DNA from: Thermoguttaceae bacterium
Lineage (GTDB): Bacteria > Planctomycetota > Planctomycetia > Pirellulales > Thermoguttaceae
Assembly: GCA_017405595.1 (NCBI GenBank)
Contig: JAFRAC010000015.1
Coordinates: 1 to 64,000, forward strand
Length of the DNA: 64,000 bases
Reading direction: 5' to 3'
Shown here: positions 8,025-15,634 of the stretch, in pieces
Layout: each line of letters opens with the position of its first letter
How positions within the stretch are numbered: position 1 is the stretch's first letter
Position numbers and translations under genes: made by a program
Notes under the pieces: model-generated
What the model was told of the DNA's origin: nothing
Databases searched by the model: none
What the model saw: the letters and a program-made list of their open reading frames with translations, nothing else

Positions 8025-9311
8025 ATGAAACTTTTACACAGCGTGCTGCGAACCGCCTGTCTTTGCGCCGCGGCGCTGGCCGCGCCGGTTCTCTTTGCCG
8101 ATGAAGAGACGAACTACGACGAAGCGCTCGCCGGCAGTTACACACTTCCCGACCCGCTCGCGTGTGCCGACGGCACCCGGGTCGCGGCCCCCGAAGAGTG
8201 GTTCGGCAAACGCCGGCCGGAACTGCTCGAACAGTTTCAGACCGAGATGTACGGCGTCATGCCGGGAGTGAACCGCGAGCGGCTCGCGTTCGAAACGCTC
8301 CGCGAAAATCCGGTCGCGCTCGACGGGAAAGCCGCATTTAAGGAGATGCGCGTCTACTTCGACGCGCCGAACCCGGCGCCGAAACTCGACCTTCTGATCT
8401 GTATTCCGAACCGCGCCGAAAAACCGGTCCCGGCGTTTCTCATTCCGAATTTTCAGGGGAACCACACCGTCTGTTCCGACCCGTGGATTTCGATTTCCGA
8501 CAATACCGAAGCCATTCACACGCGCAATGTCAACGGCGAAGAGCGGCGGGGGTACAAGAAGGACCGCTATCCGATCGAAACCATCATCGACCGCGGCTAC
8601 GCGTTCGTGACCGGGTTCTACGAGGATATTGATCCCGATTTCGACGACGGGCGCCAAAACGGGGTTCATTCCCTCTTCGCGGCCATGGAGCAGGACGTGC
8701 CGGAAGAGTCGCGCGCCGCAACGATTACCGCGTGGGCGTGGGGCCTTTCGCGCGCGCTCGACGCGCTCGAAACCGTTCCGGAAATCGACAGCTCGCGCGT
8801 GGCGGTGGCGGGCCATTCGCGGCTCGGCAAAACCGCGCTCTGGGCAGGCGCGAACGATCCGCGGTTCGCGCTGGTCATCTCGAACGATTCCGGCTGCGGC
8901 GGCGCCGCGCTGACCCGCCGGAACTTCGGCGAAACGATCAACACGATTACCCACGGGTTCCCCCACTGGTTCTGCCCGCGCTACAAAACGTATATCGGCC
9001 GGACCGATGAATTGCCGTTCGACCAGCACGAGCTGATCGCGCTCATCGCGCCGCGCCCGGTCTACGTGGCGAGCGCGTCCGAAGACCTTTGGGCCGACCC
9101 GACCGGAGAGTTCCTTTCGGCGCGGAACGCCGACCCGGTCTACAGGCTTCTCGGCACCGAGGGGATCGGCGGGGCCGGCGACACACCGCCGGAAGCCGAT
9201 ACGCCCGTCGGCGCAATCATTCATTACCACCGCCGGACCGGGAAACACAATATCACCGAATACGACTGGGCGCAGTATCTCGATTTCGCCGATCGGTACA
9301 TGACGAATTAG
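8025..9311 (+). CDS. Glucuronoyl methylesterase, carbohydrate esterase family 15
   Basis: A 428-residue secreted alpha/beta hydrolase. After a signal peptide (1-24, cleavage near LFA-DEE) it shows the CE15 signature: VAVAGHSRLGKTALWAGA with nucleophile Ser265, the conserved SNDSGCGGAA, the segment DQHELIALIAPRPVYVASASEDLWADP and the C-terminal catalytic His region IIHYHRRTGKHNITEYDW. CE15 enzymes cleave the ester between lignin alcohols and 4-O-methyl-glucuronic acid of xylan. AGGAGAAAGG precedes the ATG at 8025; the longer open frame upstream overlaps the TPR gene in another frame. A GH106-like enzyme at 33.6 kb adds to a plant-polysaccharide theme. Confidence 0.87.
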   Translation: MKLLHSVLRTACLCAAALAAPVLFADEETNYDEALAGSYTLPDPLACADGTRVAAPEEWFGKRRPELLEQFQTEMYGVMPGVNRERLAFETLRENPVALDGKAAFKEMRVYFDAPNPAPKLDLLICIPNRAEKPVPAFLIPNFQGNHTVCSDPWISISDNTEAIHTRNVNGEERRGYKKDRYPIETIIDRGYAFVTGFYEDIDPDFDDGRQNGVHSLFAAMEQDVPEESRAATITAWAWGLSRALDALETVPEIDSSRVAVAGHSRLGKTALWAGANDPRFALVISNDSGCGGAALTRRNFGETINTITHGFPHWFCPRYKTYIGRTDELPFDQHELIALIAPRPVYVASASEDLWADPTGEFLSARNADPVYRLLGTEGIGGAGDTPPEADTPVGAIIHYHRRTGKHNITEYDWAQYLDFADRYMTN

Positions 9312-9315
9312 TTTG

Positions 9316-9633
9316 ATGTCCGAACATTTCCTCTATCCCGTAATTATGAAGAAACGGCGCGGCGGGAGTTACTTCGTCGAAGTAGTGGATTTCCCGTTGT
9401 CCTGCACGCAAGGCGAGGATTTTGAAGACGCCTTTTTTATGGCGAAAGATTGTATCTGCCATAGAATTTACGCCTATCGGAAACAGGGCATTCCTCTCCC
9501 GAAACCGAGTGATAAACCGGACCGTCGTCTCACCAAGTCAGAACGGTTTATTGAAATCGCTGTCAACTACGGCCAATGGTTAGAGGAAACCGCTGACCTC
9601 GAACCGCTGGAAATTGGAATGTCACACGCCTAA
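9316..9633 (+). CDS. HicB-like antitoxin-fold protein (orphan)
   Basis: A 105-residue protein whose first 65 residues match the HicB RNase-H-like fold: YPVI.....GGSYFVEVVDFPLSCTQGEDFEDAFFMAKDCICHRIYAYRKQG then IPLPKPS. HicB normally neutralises the HicA mRNA interferase, but no HicA-like ORF (a small double-stranded-RNA-binding protein) is found on either side. The ATG at 9316 lies right after the CE15 stop without a clear Shine-Dalgarno. Its composition is more AT-rich than its neighbours, suggesting a recent acquisition or an orphan domesticated regulator. Confidence 0.6.
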   Translation: MSEHFLYPVIMKKRRGGSYFVEVVDFPLSCTQGEDFEDAFFMAKDCICHRIYAYRKQGIPLPKPSDKPDRRLTKSERFIEIAVNYGQWLEETADLEPLEIGMSHA

Positions 9634-9803
9634 TGGCGAAACGAATTGAAACGGCCCCCGGAATCAACCGGTTTCGGGGGAGCCGCTTGTCCGCGGCTCA
9701 AAAATGCGGGCACTCCTCGCAACGGTAAAAACAAGAACGAACCGCAATATCATCCGCCCTTTCAATAATCGCCCCCTTCACCGGACGCACCCTCTTAAAA
9801 AGA

Positions 9804-9843
9804 ACGGGGAATCGGCTTTTGGCCGGTTCCCCGTCTTTTTTTG
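9804..9843. terminator. Bidirectional Rho-independent terminator
   Basis: A 12-13 bp stem with one G-T pair (ACGGGGAATCGGC / GCCGGTTCCCCGT) followed by a run of T on the plus strand and TTCTTTTTA on the minus strand. It sits between the convergent HicB-like gene and tyrS and can serve both. Confidence 0.85.
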
Positions 9844-9864
9844 CCTGTATTGCGGCGCGCCCGG

Positions 9865-11148
9865 TCAGACCATCTTGAGGAGCGCGTAGCGCTTCTTGCC
9901 GCTGCGCAGGACGATCATCGTTTCGCTCGCCAGGTCGGCCGCGGTCAGTTTCCGGTCGAGATCGCCGCCGGGCCGGTTGTTCACGTAGGCGCCCCCCTGC
10001 TGGATGGCGCGGCGGGCGTCCCCTTTCGAGCCGGCAAGCTTCGCGCGGACCAGCGCGTCGATCAGCGGAAGCCCCGCTTCGAGTTCGGCGCGGGTCACTT
10101 CGACACTCGGCACGTCGGCGAAAATCGGGCCGAGCTGCGCGTCGCTGAGCTGCGAAACTTCGGCGCCGAAAAAGATTTCGGTCGCTTTTTCGGCGGCGCG
10201 CAGGCCCGCCGGACCGTGTACCAGCCGGGTCAGTTCCATCGCGATCTGCTTCTGCGGCAGGCGTTTGCCCGGATCCTTCTCATGCTCGGCAAGCAATTCG
10301 GCGGTTTCCGATTCGGAAAGGTCGGTAAAGAAGCGCAGGACGTTCGGAATGTCGGCGTCGTCGACGTTGACCCAGTACTGATAGAAGTGGTACGGGCTTG
10401 TACGGTTGGCGTCGAGCCAGACCGCGCCCGACTCGGTTTTCCCCATCTTTTTGCCGTCGCTCTTGGTCAGCAGTTTCGTCGTCAGCCCGTAAAGCTGTGT
10501 GCCGGTCATCCGGCGCGCCAGGTCGATTCCCGCGGTAATGTTCCCCCACTGGTCGCTGCCGCCGAACTGCGCCTCGCAGCCGTAGTCGCGGTTCAGCACC
10601 ACGAAATCGTAGGACTGCAGAAGCATGTAGCTGAACTCGGTGTAGCTCAGACCGCTGTCGGTCCGTTCGAGCCGGCTCTTGACCGAGTCTTTGGTGAGCA
10701 TGACGTTGACCGGAAAATGCTTCCCCACGTCGCGCAGAAAGTCGAGGAACGAGAAATCTTTCATCCACTCGAAGTTGTTCAGAAGAAGCGCGCCGTCCTT
10801 TTCGTCGAAGTCGAGGAAGGTTTCCATCTGCGCGCGGATCGAACGGACGTTTTCGGCGATCGTTTCGGGCGTAAGAAGCTGGCGCTCTTCGCTTTTGCCG
10901 CTCGGGTCGCCGATCATGCCGGTGGCGCCCCCCAGAAGGGCGATCGGGCGGTGGCCGGCGCGCTGGGCGCGGCGCAGGTTCATGATGGCGACCAGGTGCC
11001 CGACATGGAGCGAAGGGCCGGTCGGGTCGAATCCGGTATAGATGGTGCGTCTCTTTTCAAGGAAGAACTCGCCGATATGCTCGTCGGTAACTTGGTTCAA
11101 CAGGCCGCGCCATTTCAGATCGGCAACGACATCGTGCAGCTGAGTCAT
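9865..11148 (-). CDS. tyrS: Tyrosyl-tRNA synthetase
   Basis: A 427-residue class I synthetase charging tRNA-Tyr. The HIGH-type motif is PSLHVGHL, the tyrosine-binding stretch YTGFDPTGPSLH and QFGGSDQWGNI are intact, the KMSKS-type loop is KKMGKTES, and the last 60 residues form an S4 RNA-binding domain (IDALVRAKLAGSKGDARRAI...VNNRPGGD). The Gln/Ser-type KMGKT loop puts it in the TyrRZ/second bacterial group. ricT lies 8 bp upstream on the same strand, so the pair is probably cotranscribed. Confidence 0.96.
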   Translation of the reverse strand: MTQLHDVVADLKWRGLLNQVTDEHIGEFFLEKRRTIYTGFDPTGPSLHVGHLVAIMNLRRAQRAGHRPIALLGGATGMIGDPSGKSEERQLLTPETIAENVRSIRAQMETFLDFDEKDGALLLNNFEWMKDFSFLDFLRDVGKHFPVNVMLTKDSVKSRLERTDSGLSYTEFSYMLLQSYDFVVLNRDYGCEAQFGGSDQWGNITAGIDLARRMTGTQLYGLTTKLLTKSDGKKMGKTESGAVWLDANRTSPYHFYQYWVNVDDADIPNVLRFFTDLSESETAELLAEHEKDPGKRLPQKQIAMELTRLVHGPAGLRAAEKATEIFFGAEVSQLSDAQLGPIFADVPSVEVTRAELEAGLPLIDALVRAKLAGSKGDARRAIQQGGAYVNNRPGGDLDRKLTAADLASETMIVLRSGKKRYALLKMV

Positions 11149-11156
11149 GGAATCGT

Positions 11157-12461
11157 TTACTCACTTTCTTTACGTTTATTGCGGAAACCGCGGTCGCGGT
11201 TCTCGGGCCGGGGACGGCGGTTCGGGTCGAACCGGGGAGGGCGTTTGGGGTATCCCCGTTTCGGCGGCGCGCCCCCTTCGCGGGGGAACGGGTCTTTCGG
11301 AAAACCTTCGCGCGGAGGCCCTTCGCGGCGGACAGGAGGCCGGCGGGGCGTTTCGCGGCGCGGGGGAGCCTCGCGCCGGGAACCCTCTTTCCGCGGCGCG
11401 CCGGGACGCGGTTCGGGCCGGGAATCCGCCCGTTTCCCGAAATCTTTGCGCGGAGAAAGCGCCCCCTCTTCCGATCCGGAGCCGGGACGCCGGTTCCGGG
11501 AGGATTTCGGCTTCTTGATCGAGCCGGTATAGGTTTCGGAAGGTTTCAGCTCGTCGAACGGATCGGGGGCCGGAATGCCGACCGCGCCTTCCGCGGCGGG
11601 CTCGTCCGGTTCGGATTCGGCGGGGGCCGCCTCTTCCGGTTTCGGGTTGGCGGCGGACCGAATCTCTTCGAGGGTGTAGGTCTTTCGGGAACGGTCTTCA
11701 AACTCGACCTGGACCCGCTGGGCGAGGAGTTCCTGCCCGATCACCTGGCCCGGACCATCGGGGGTCGCCAGCTGCGAACCGATCGCCGGAAGCGCTTTCT
11801 GCAGTTCGACGTAATCCTCGTACTCGAACCTCAGGCAGCATTTCAGCCGGCCGCACCGGCCCGAAACTTTCGTCGGGTCGAGGGTGGCCCGCTGCAGTTT
11901 CGCCATCTTCATCGAAACGGGCTGCATGGAATAGAGATAAGTGCCGCAGCAGCATTCGCGGCCGCAGTCGCCCACATCGGCCTGGAGTTTCGTTTCGTCG
12001 CGCGGACCGATCTGGCGCATTTCGATCCGGGTATGGAACTCCGCGGCCAGCACGCGTACCAGCTCGCGAAAATCGACCCGTTCCTCGGCAAGGTAGTAGA
12101 CGATCAGCCGTTCCCCGCCAAAGATATGCTCGACCCGGACAAGGTCCATCTGCAGTTTCGACTGCGCGATAATCGCCTTGGCGCGGGGATACTCTTCCTT
12201 TTCGACCTCCCAGATCGACCGGCACTGTTTTTCATCGTCGGGGGTCATCACGCGGACGATCCGCCCCTCTTCGTATGAATAGGGGAGCGTACCCATCGAT
12301 TCGGGGGTCGGTTCGCGGAGTACGGTTCCGGCTTCCTGCCCGCGGCTGGTCCGCAAAATCACGCGCGTGCCGTGAAAGAGGGGATCGTCCGAGGGGAACG
12401 TGAAGATTCCTCTCAGCCGCATCGCGCCGTACCGAACCATATATTTTCGTAAAACGGACAT
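11157..12461 (-). CDS. ricT: PSP1-domain protein (RicT/YaaT family) with Arg/Pro-rich tail
   Basis: A 434-residue protein. Residues 1-275 form the PSP1/YaaT core with the Cys cluster DCGRECCCGTYL and SGRCGRLKCCLRFEYE, which in the Bacillus Ric (Y) complex ligates iron-sulfur clusters. In Bacillus the complex RicAFT modulates RNase Y; whether that applies here is unknown since no RicA or RicF is seen. Residues from about 310 on are an unusual low-complexity tail rich in Arg, Pro, Gly and Glu (PRRETPRRPPVRREGPPRE and similar), which looks like a disordered RNA-binding extension. It precedes tyrS by 8 bp. Confidence 0.85.
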   Translation of the reverse strand: MSVLRKYMVRYGAMRLRGIFTFPSDDPLFHGTRVILRTSRGQEAGTVLREPTPESMGTLPYSYEEGRIVRVMTPDDEKQCRSIWEVEKEEYPRAKAIIAQSKLQMDLVRVEHIFGGERLIVYYLAEERVDFRELVRVLAAEFHTRIEMRQIGPRDETKLQADVGDCGRECCCGTYLYSMQPVSMKMAKLQRATLDPTKVSGRCGRLKCCLRFEYEDYVELQKALPAIGSQLATPDGPGQVIGQELLAQRVQVEFEDRSRKTYTLEEIRSAANPKPEEAAPAESEPDEPAAEGAVGIPAPDPFDELKPSETYTGSIKKPKSSRNRRPGSGSEEGALSPRKDFGKRADSRPEPRPGAPRKEGSRREAPPRRETPRRPPVRREGPPREGFPKDPFPREGGAPPKRGYPKRPPRFDPNRRPRPENRDRGFRNKRKESE

Positions 12462-12505
12462 GGACCTGATCTTGAATATTTCGCGTAAAGGGACGGCGCC
12501 GGCCG

Positions 12506-13201
12506 CTATTTGCGGAAGACGTCGGCCTCGATACTGTAAGGGATTTCACCCGGCCGGAAATTGGGGTCAACGTAGAAGATTCCCCCCACGCCGACGATCT
12601 TATTGGCGCGGTACGAAACCGTCATCCCGTTTTCGAGATTGACCGCGATCATATCGGCGGGGTTGGTTCCCGGACTGCAGAACTTGCAGTGCGCCAAAAG
12701 ACGGACCAGCTGGAAACTCTCGATACCGGCATGCCGGTCGGTCGGGTACATGTAGCCCGTAATATACACTTTTTTGCCGTCCAGCGCAAGGATTTCAGGG
12801 CGGACCTTCCCCTTCTTGTCGAACCCGAGCGAATCGAATTCGACCACCTCGTAACCGGGAGGCGCGTTGTGGTAGTAGTACCAGACCTGAAAAACGACCG
12901 CCGAAATTCCGATCACCAGCCCGAGCGCCATGCCCGACGTGGCCAGCGCCATGCCGCCGAGCTCTTCGGGCGCGCGCAGAATCTTGCGGAGCGCCAGAAA
13001 CCCGAGAAGCGAGCTGACCAGCGCCAGCAGGATGAACGGCTTGAAGAAGAAACCGAGTCCCGAGATCACCGCCAGCACGATCGCCAGGATGGCAAGGGTG
13101 TTGATCTCTTTATAATCGACGGTCTGCTCGTCGCCGCTGACCTCGTCGACATCGCGGTAGACGCCGCGCAGCGCATCGCTGAATTCCGTTCTTGCTGCCA
13201 T
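12506..13201 (-). CDS. DUF4190-DUF3299 membrane protein linked to an ABC exporter
   Basis: A 231-residue protein. Residues 30-110 have two to three helices of the DUF4190 type (INTLAILAIVLAVISGLGFF, ALRKILRAPEELGG..LA..G). Residues 120-231 match DUF3299: LDGKKVYITGYMYP, SFQLVRLLAHCKFC, PGTNPADMIAVNL, with a CxxC that could bind metal or heme. DUF3299 proteins occur beside MacB-like ABC transporters; in Pseudomonas aeruginosa PA4064-PA4066 (ATPase, permease, DUF3299) the locus is zinc-regulated. The same gene order is found here: ATPase, permease, then this gene 40 bp downstream. Function is inferred from context. Confidence 0.7.
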   Translation of the reverse strand: MAARTEFSDALRGVYRDVDEVSGDEQTVDYKEINTLAILAIVLAVISGLGFFFKPFILLALVSSLLGFLALRKILRAPEELGGMALATSGMALGLVIGISAVVFQVWYYYHNAPPGYEVVEFDSLGFDKKGKVRPEILALDGKKVYITGYMYPTDRHAGIESFQLVRLLAHCKFCSPGTNPADMIAVNLENGMTVSYRANKIVGVGGIFYVDPNFRPGEIPYSIEADVFRK

Positions 13202-13241
13202 GGGAATGAACCTTCTTGATCGGGAAAGGAAAAACCGCCCT

Positions 13242-14702
13242 TTACGGCTGGAGCGACTGGGCGACGTCGGTCCGGTAAGCGATGACCGCCGGCAGATAAC
13301 CGACCACCGAGGCCAGCGCGATCAGGCCGGGGATCAGAATCAGTTCGGCAAGCTGGAAATCCCAGAACCGCACCATCACGTTCGAGTACTCCATGATGAA
13401 CGGGCTCAATCCCCAGACCAGCGAATGGCCGATCAGCACGCCGAGCAGCCCCCCTCCGAGAGAGAGGAGAATCGATTCCAGAAGGATGATCGACATCACG
13501 GTGATCCGCCGTGCGCCGAGCGCGCGCATGATGGCGATCTCCTGCCGGCGCTCGTTCATCGAATTGTAGATGCTGACCATCATGCCGATTCCGGCGACGA
13601 TGATCACCTGTACCGCAAAGAGGATCAGGATGTACTGAATGTTGCCGATCACATCCTGATAGAACGCCGCGATTTCCTGTACCGGCGCGACCGCCTGCGC
13701 TTCGAGGAGTTCCCCTTCCAGTTTCGGCTGCAGCGCCGTCACCGCCGTGTTGACAACCTTGCGGCGCTGGCGTTTGCTGATCAGCTGCGTCTCGTCGATC
13801 GAAACGCCCGGCTGATTTTCCATCATCTGATCGATATCGCGCATCGTTGCCGCCACTTCGGAATCGGCCTCTTTGGTGACGATCAGCACGGCGGTCAGGC
13901 GCCGTTCGGCGCTGTGGTGACGGTGTCCCTCTTCGCCGTCCTCCCCGGATTCTTCGGTATCGGTCCGGTCGTGGCCGTCATGGGCGTCCCCTTCGGCCAG
14001 ATGCGCTTCCTTCTCTTCTTCGAGCAGGGAATAGTCGACTTTCATCGGGCCCTCTTCCCCCTCGTGCTGCTGGTAGAACCCTTCGAGGTTGACGAAAACG
14101 GCCCGGTCGTTCGGTGTGCCGGTATGGTCGAGGATGCCGACCACGGTAAACGGTTCGTGAAGATCGTCGTCGCGCGTGCCGCCGGTATGGCCGAAACGGA
14201 TTTTATCCCCCATCTTGACCCGGTGCTGTTTGGCGACTGTGTAGCCGATCACCGCGCCGAAAATATCGGCGTTCTTGAACGATTCCCCCTGCGAAAAGGT
14301 GTACGGTTTTCCGTCGGGGCGAATCAGCTTTTTGAAGTAGTCGGGAGTGGTGCCGATCACCGGGCATCCCTGATAGCGGTCGCCCATCGCGATGGGGATC
14401 GCCGCCTCGACTTCTGACGAGTAGCGGCTTGTGTTTAAAAGGGTGTAGTAGCGGTACGGAATCGGCGGGAGCGGTTCCTGATTGTAGAAGACGGTGCTCA
14501 GGACCAGCTGCAGTTTGCTCCCCTTCGCACCGAGAATCAGGTCGTACCCCTGCGCTCCCTGCCGGAATGTTTTGCTGATCACCCCATTGATCACCAGAAC
14601 GGTCACCACCAGCGCGACCCCCAGCGAAATCGAAAGGGCGGTCAGGCCCGAGGCGAGCGACCGGTGCTGAACGCTCCGCAGCGCGATTTTGATGAGACTC
14701 AT
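13242..14702 (-). CDS. ABC transporter permease, MacB/FtsX type, with His-rich periplasmic loop
   Basis: A 486-residue permease with an N-terminal helix (about 20-42), a large periplasmic domain (45-345) and three C-terminal helices including the FtsX signature NSMNERRQEIAIMRALGARR. Such proteins do not pass solute through the membrane but transmit ATPase motion to the periplasm (lipoprotein release, efflux, peptidoglycan hydrolase control). Residues 234-263 contain a striking His/Asp/Glu cluster (HLAEGDAHDGHD...EEGHRHHSAE) within the periplasmic domain, absent from ordinary MacB/LolC members and suggestive of Zn2+ or Cu2+ binding. It lies 83 bp downstream of its ATPase gene. Confidence 0.85.
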   Translation of the reverse strand: MSLIKIALRSVQHRSLASGLTALSISLGVALVVTVLVINGVISKTFRQGAQGYDLILGAKGSKLQLVLSTVFYNQEPLPPIPYRYYTLLNTSRYSSEVEAAIPIAMGDRYQGCPVIGTTPDYFKKLIRPDGKPYTFSQGESFKNADIFGAVIGYTVAKQHRVKMGDKIRFGHTGGTRDDDLHEPFTVVGILDHTGTPNDRAVFVNLEGFYQQHEGEEGPMKVDYSLLEEEKEAHLAEGDAHDGHDRTDTEESGEDGEEGHRHHSAERRLTAVLIVTKEADSEVAATMRDIDQMMENQPGVSIDETQLISKRQRRKVVNTAVTALQPKLEGELLEAQAVAPVQEIAAFYQDVIGNIQYILILFAVQVIIVAGIGMMVSIYNSMNERRQEIAIMRALGARRITVMSIILLESILLSLGGGLLGVLIGHSLVWGLSPFIMEYSNVMVRFWDFQLAELILIPGLIALASVVGYLPAVIAYRTDVAQSLQP

Positions 14703-14785
14703 GTTTGGGAATACCTCCTGCCGGCCGGTGCCGGTGATTTACACACGAATGTTGGGTTCGGTTAGGGTCAAAAAGGGGATGAAGG

Positions 14786-15496
14786 CTACTGCGCCGCCGT
14801 CTGCAGCTGCTGTTCGATCTGGCTGACCTTCTTTTTGGCGACCAGGTTGATGTCGGTCAGCCGGTCGACGCGGTCGAACTGCGAGGAGACCTGCGGGGCG
14901 TGCGTCACGATGATCAGCGCGACCCCCTCTTCGCGGCAGCTGTTGCGGAGCATGTCGATGACCAGCTGCTGGTTGCCGACATCGACGTTGGCGGTCGGCT
15001 CGTCGGCGAGGACGAGTTTCGGCTTGTTCGCCAGCGCCCGCGCGACGGAAACGCGCTGCTGTTCGCCGACCGACATCTGGCCCGGCTTGTGGTGGAGCCG
15101 GTGTTTGAGCCCGACCCGGTCGAGCAGGTCAACGGCGCGGGCGCGGTCGGACCCTTTGCCGGCAAACGCCATCCCGATCATCACATTTTCGAGCGCCGAA
15201 AAGCCCTGCAAAAGGTTGAAGGTCTGGAACACGTAGCCGATCCGAAGGGCGCGGAACTGGTCCCGTTCCGACTCGTTCAGGAGGGGGATATCCCAGCCGT
15301 CGATCAGAACGTGGCCGGAAGTCGGCTTTAATATGCCCGCGATGATATGCAGGAGGGTCGTCTTGCCGCACCCGCTCGGGCCGATGACCACGACCTGCTC
15401 CCCGGCATCGACTTTCCAGCTGGGCACATCGAGGATCGGCAGTTCGCTTCCGTCCGGTTCCTTATAAGATTTTTTGAGTTGACGCAGTTCGAGCAT
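14786..15496 (-). CDS. ABC transporter ATP-binding protein, LolD/MacB type
   Basis: A 236-residue ATPase: Walker A GPSGCGKTT (about 39-47), Q-loop VFQTFNLLQGFSALENVMIG, signature MSVGEQQR (an S-V-G-E-Q variant of LSGGQ), Walker B KLVLADEPT and H-loop VTHAP. The QTFNLL and ANVD features put it in the LolD/MacB/FtsE group. It is first in a three-gene operon with the FtsX-type permease and the DUF3299 protein, and has its own promoter just upstream. Confidence 0.92.
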   Translation of the reverse strand: MLELRQLKKSYKEPDGSELPILDVPSWKVDAGEQVVVIGPSGCGKTTLLHIIAGILKPTSGHVLIDGWDIPLLNESERDQFRALRIGYVFQTFNLLQGFSALENVMIGMAFAGKGSDRARAVDLLDRVGLKHRLHHKPGQMSVGEQQRVSVARALANKPKLVLADEPTANVDVGNQQLVIDMLRNSCREEGVALIIVTHAPQVSSQFDRVDRLTDINLVAKKKVSQIEQQLQTAAQ

Positions 15497-15583
15497 GGCC
15501 GCGGAAATTCCTTTTCGATTCTAAAAACAGCGGTTTTTCGGGAGCGGCCGGAAGCGGTTTTCACCGGTCCCGGCCGCCCTTCC

Positions 15584-15611
15584 ATCCTACCACAAACGCC
15601 GTTTTTTTCAA
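15584..15611 (-). promoter_or_regulatory. Promoter of the ABC-DUF3299 operon
   Basis: On the minus strand TTGAAA (15611-15606), 16-bp spacer, TAGGAT (15589-15584), about 90 bp before the ATPase start. Confidence 0.55.
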
Positions 15612-15634
15612 GGTTTCCCGCTTCCCGAGGGGCG

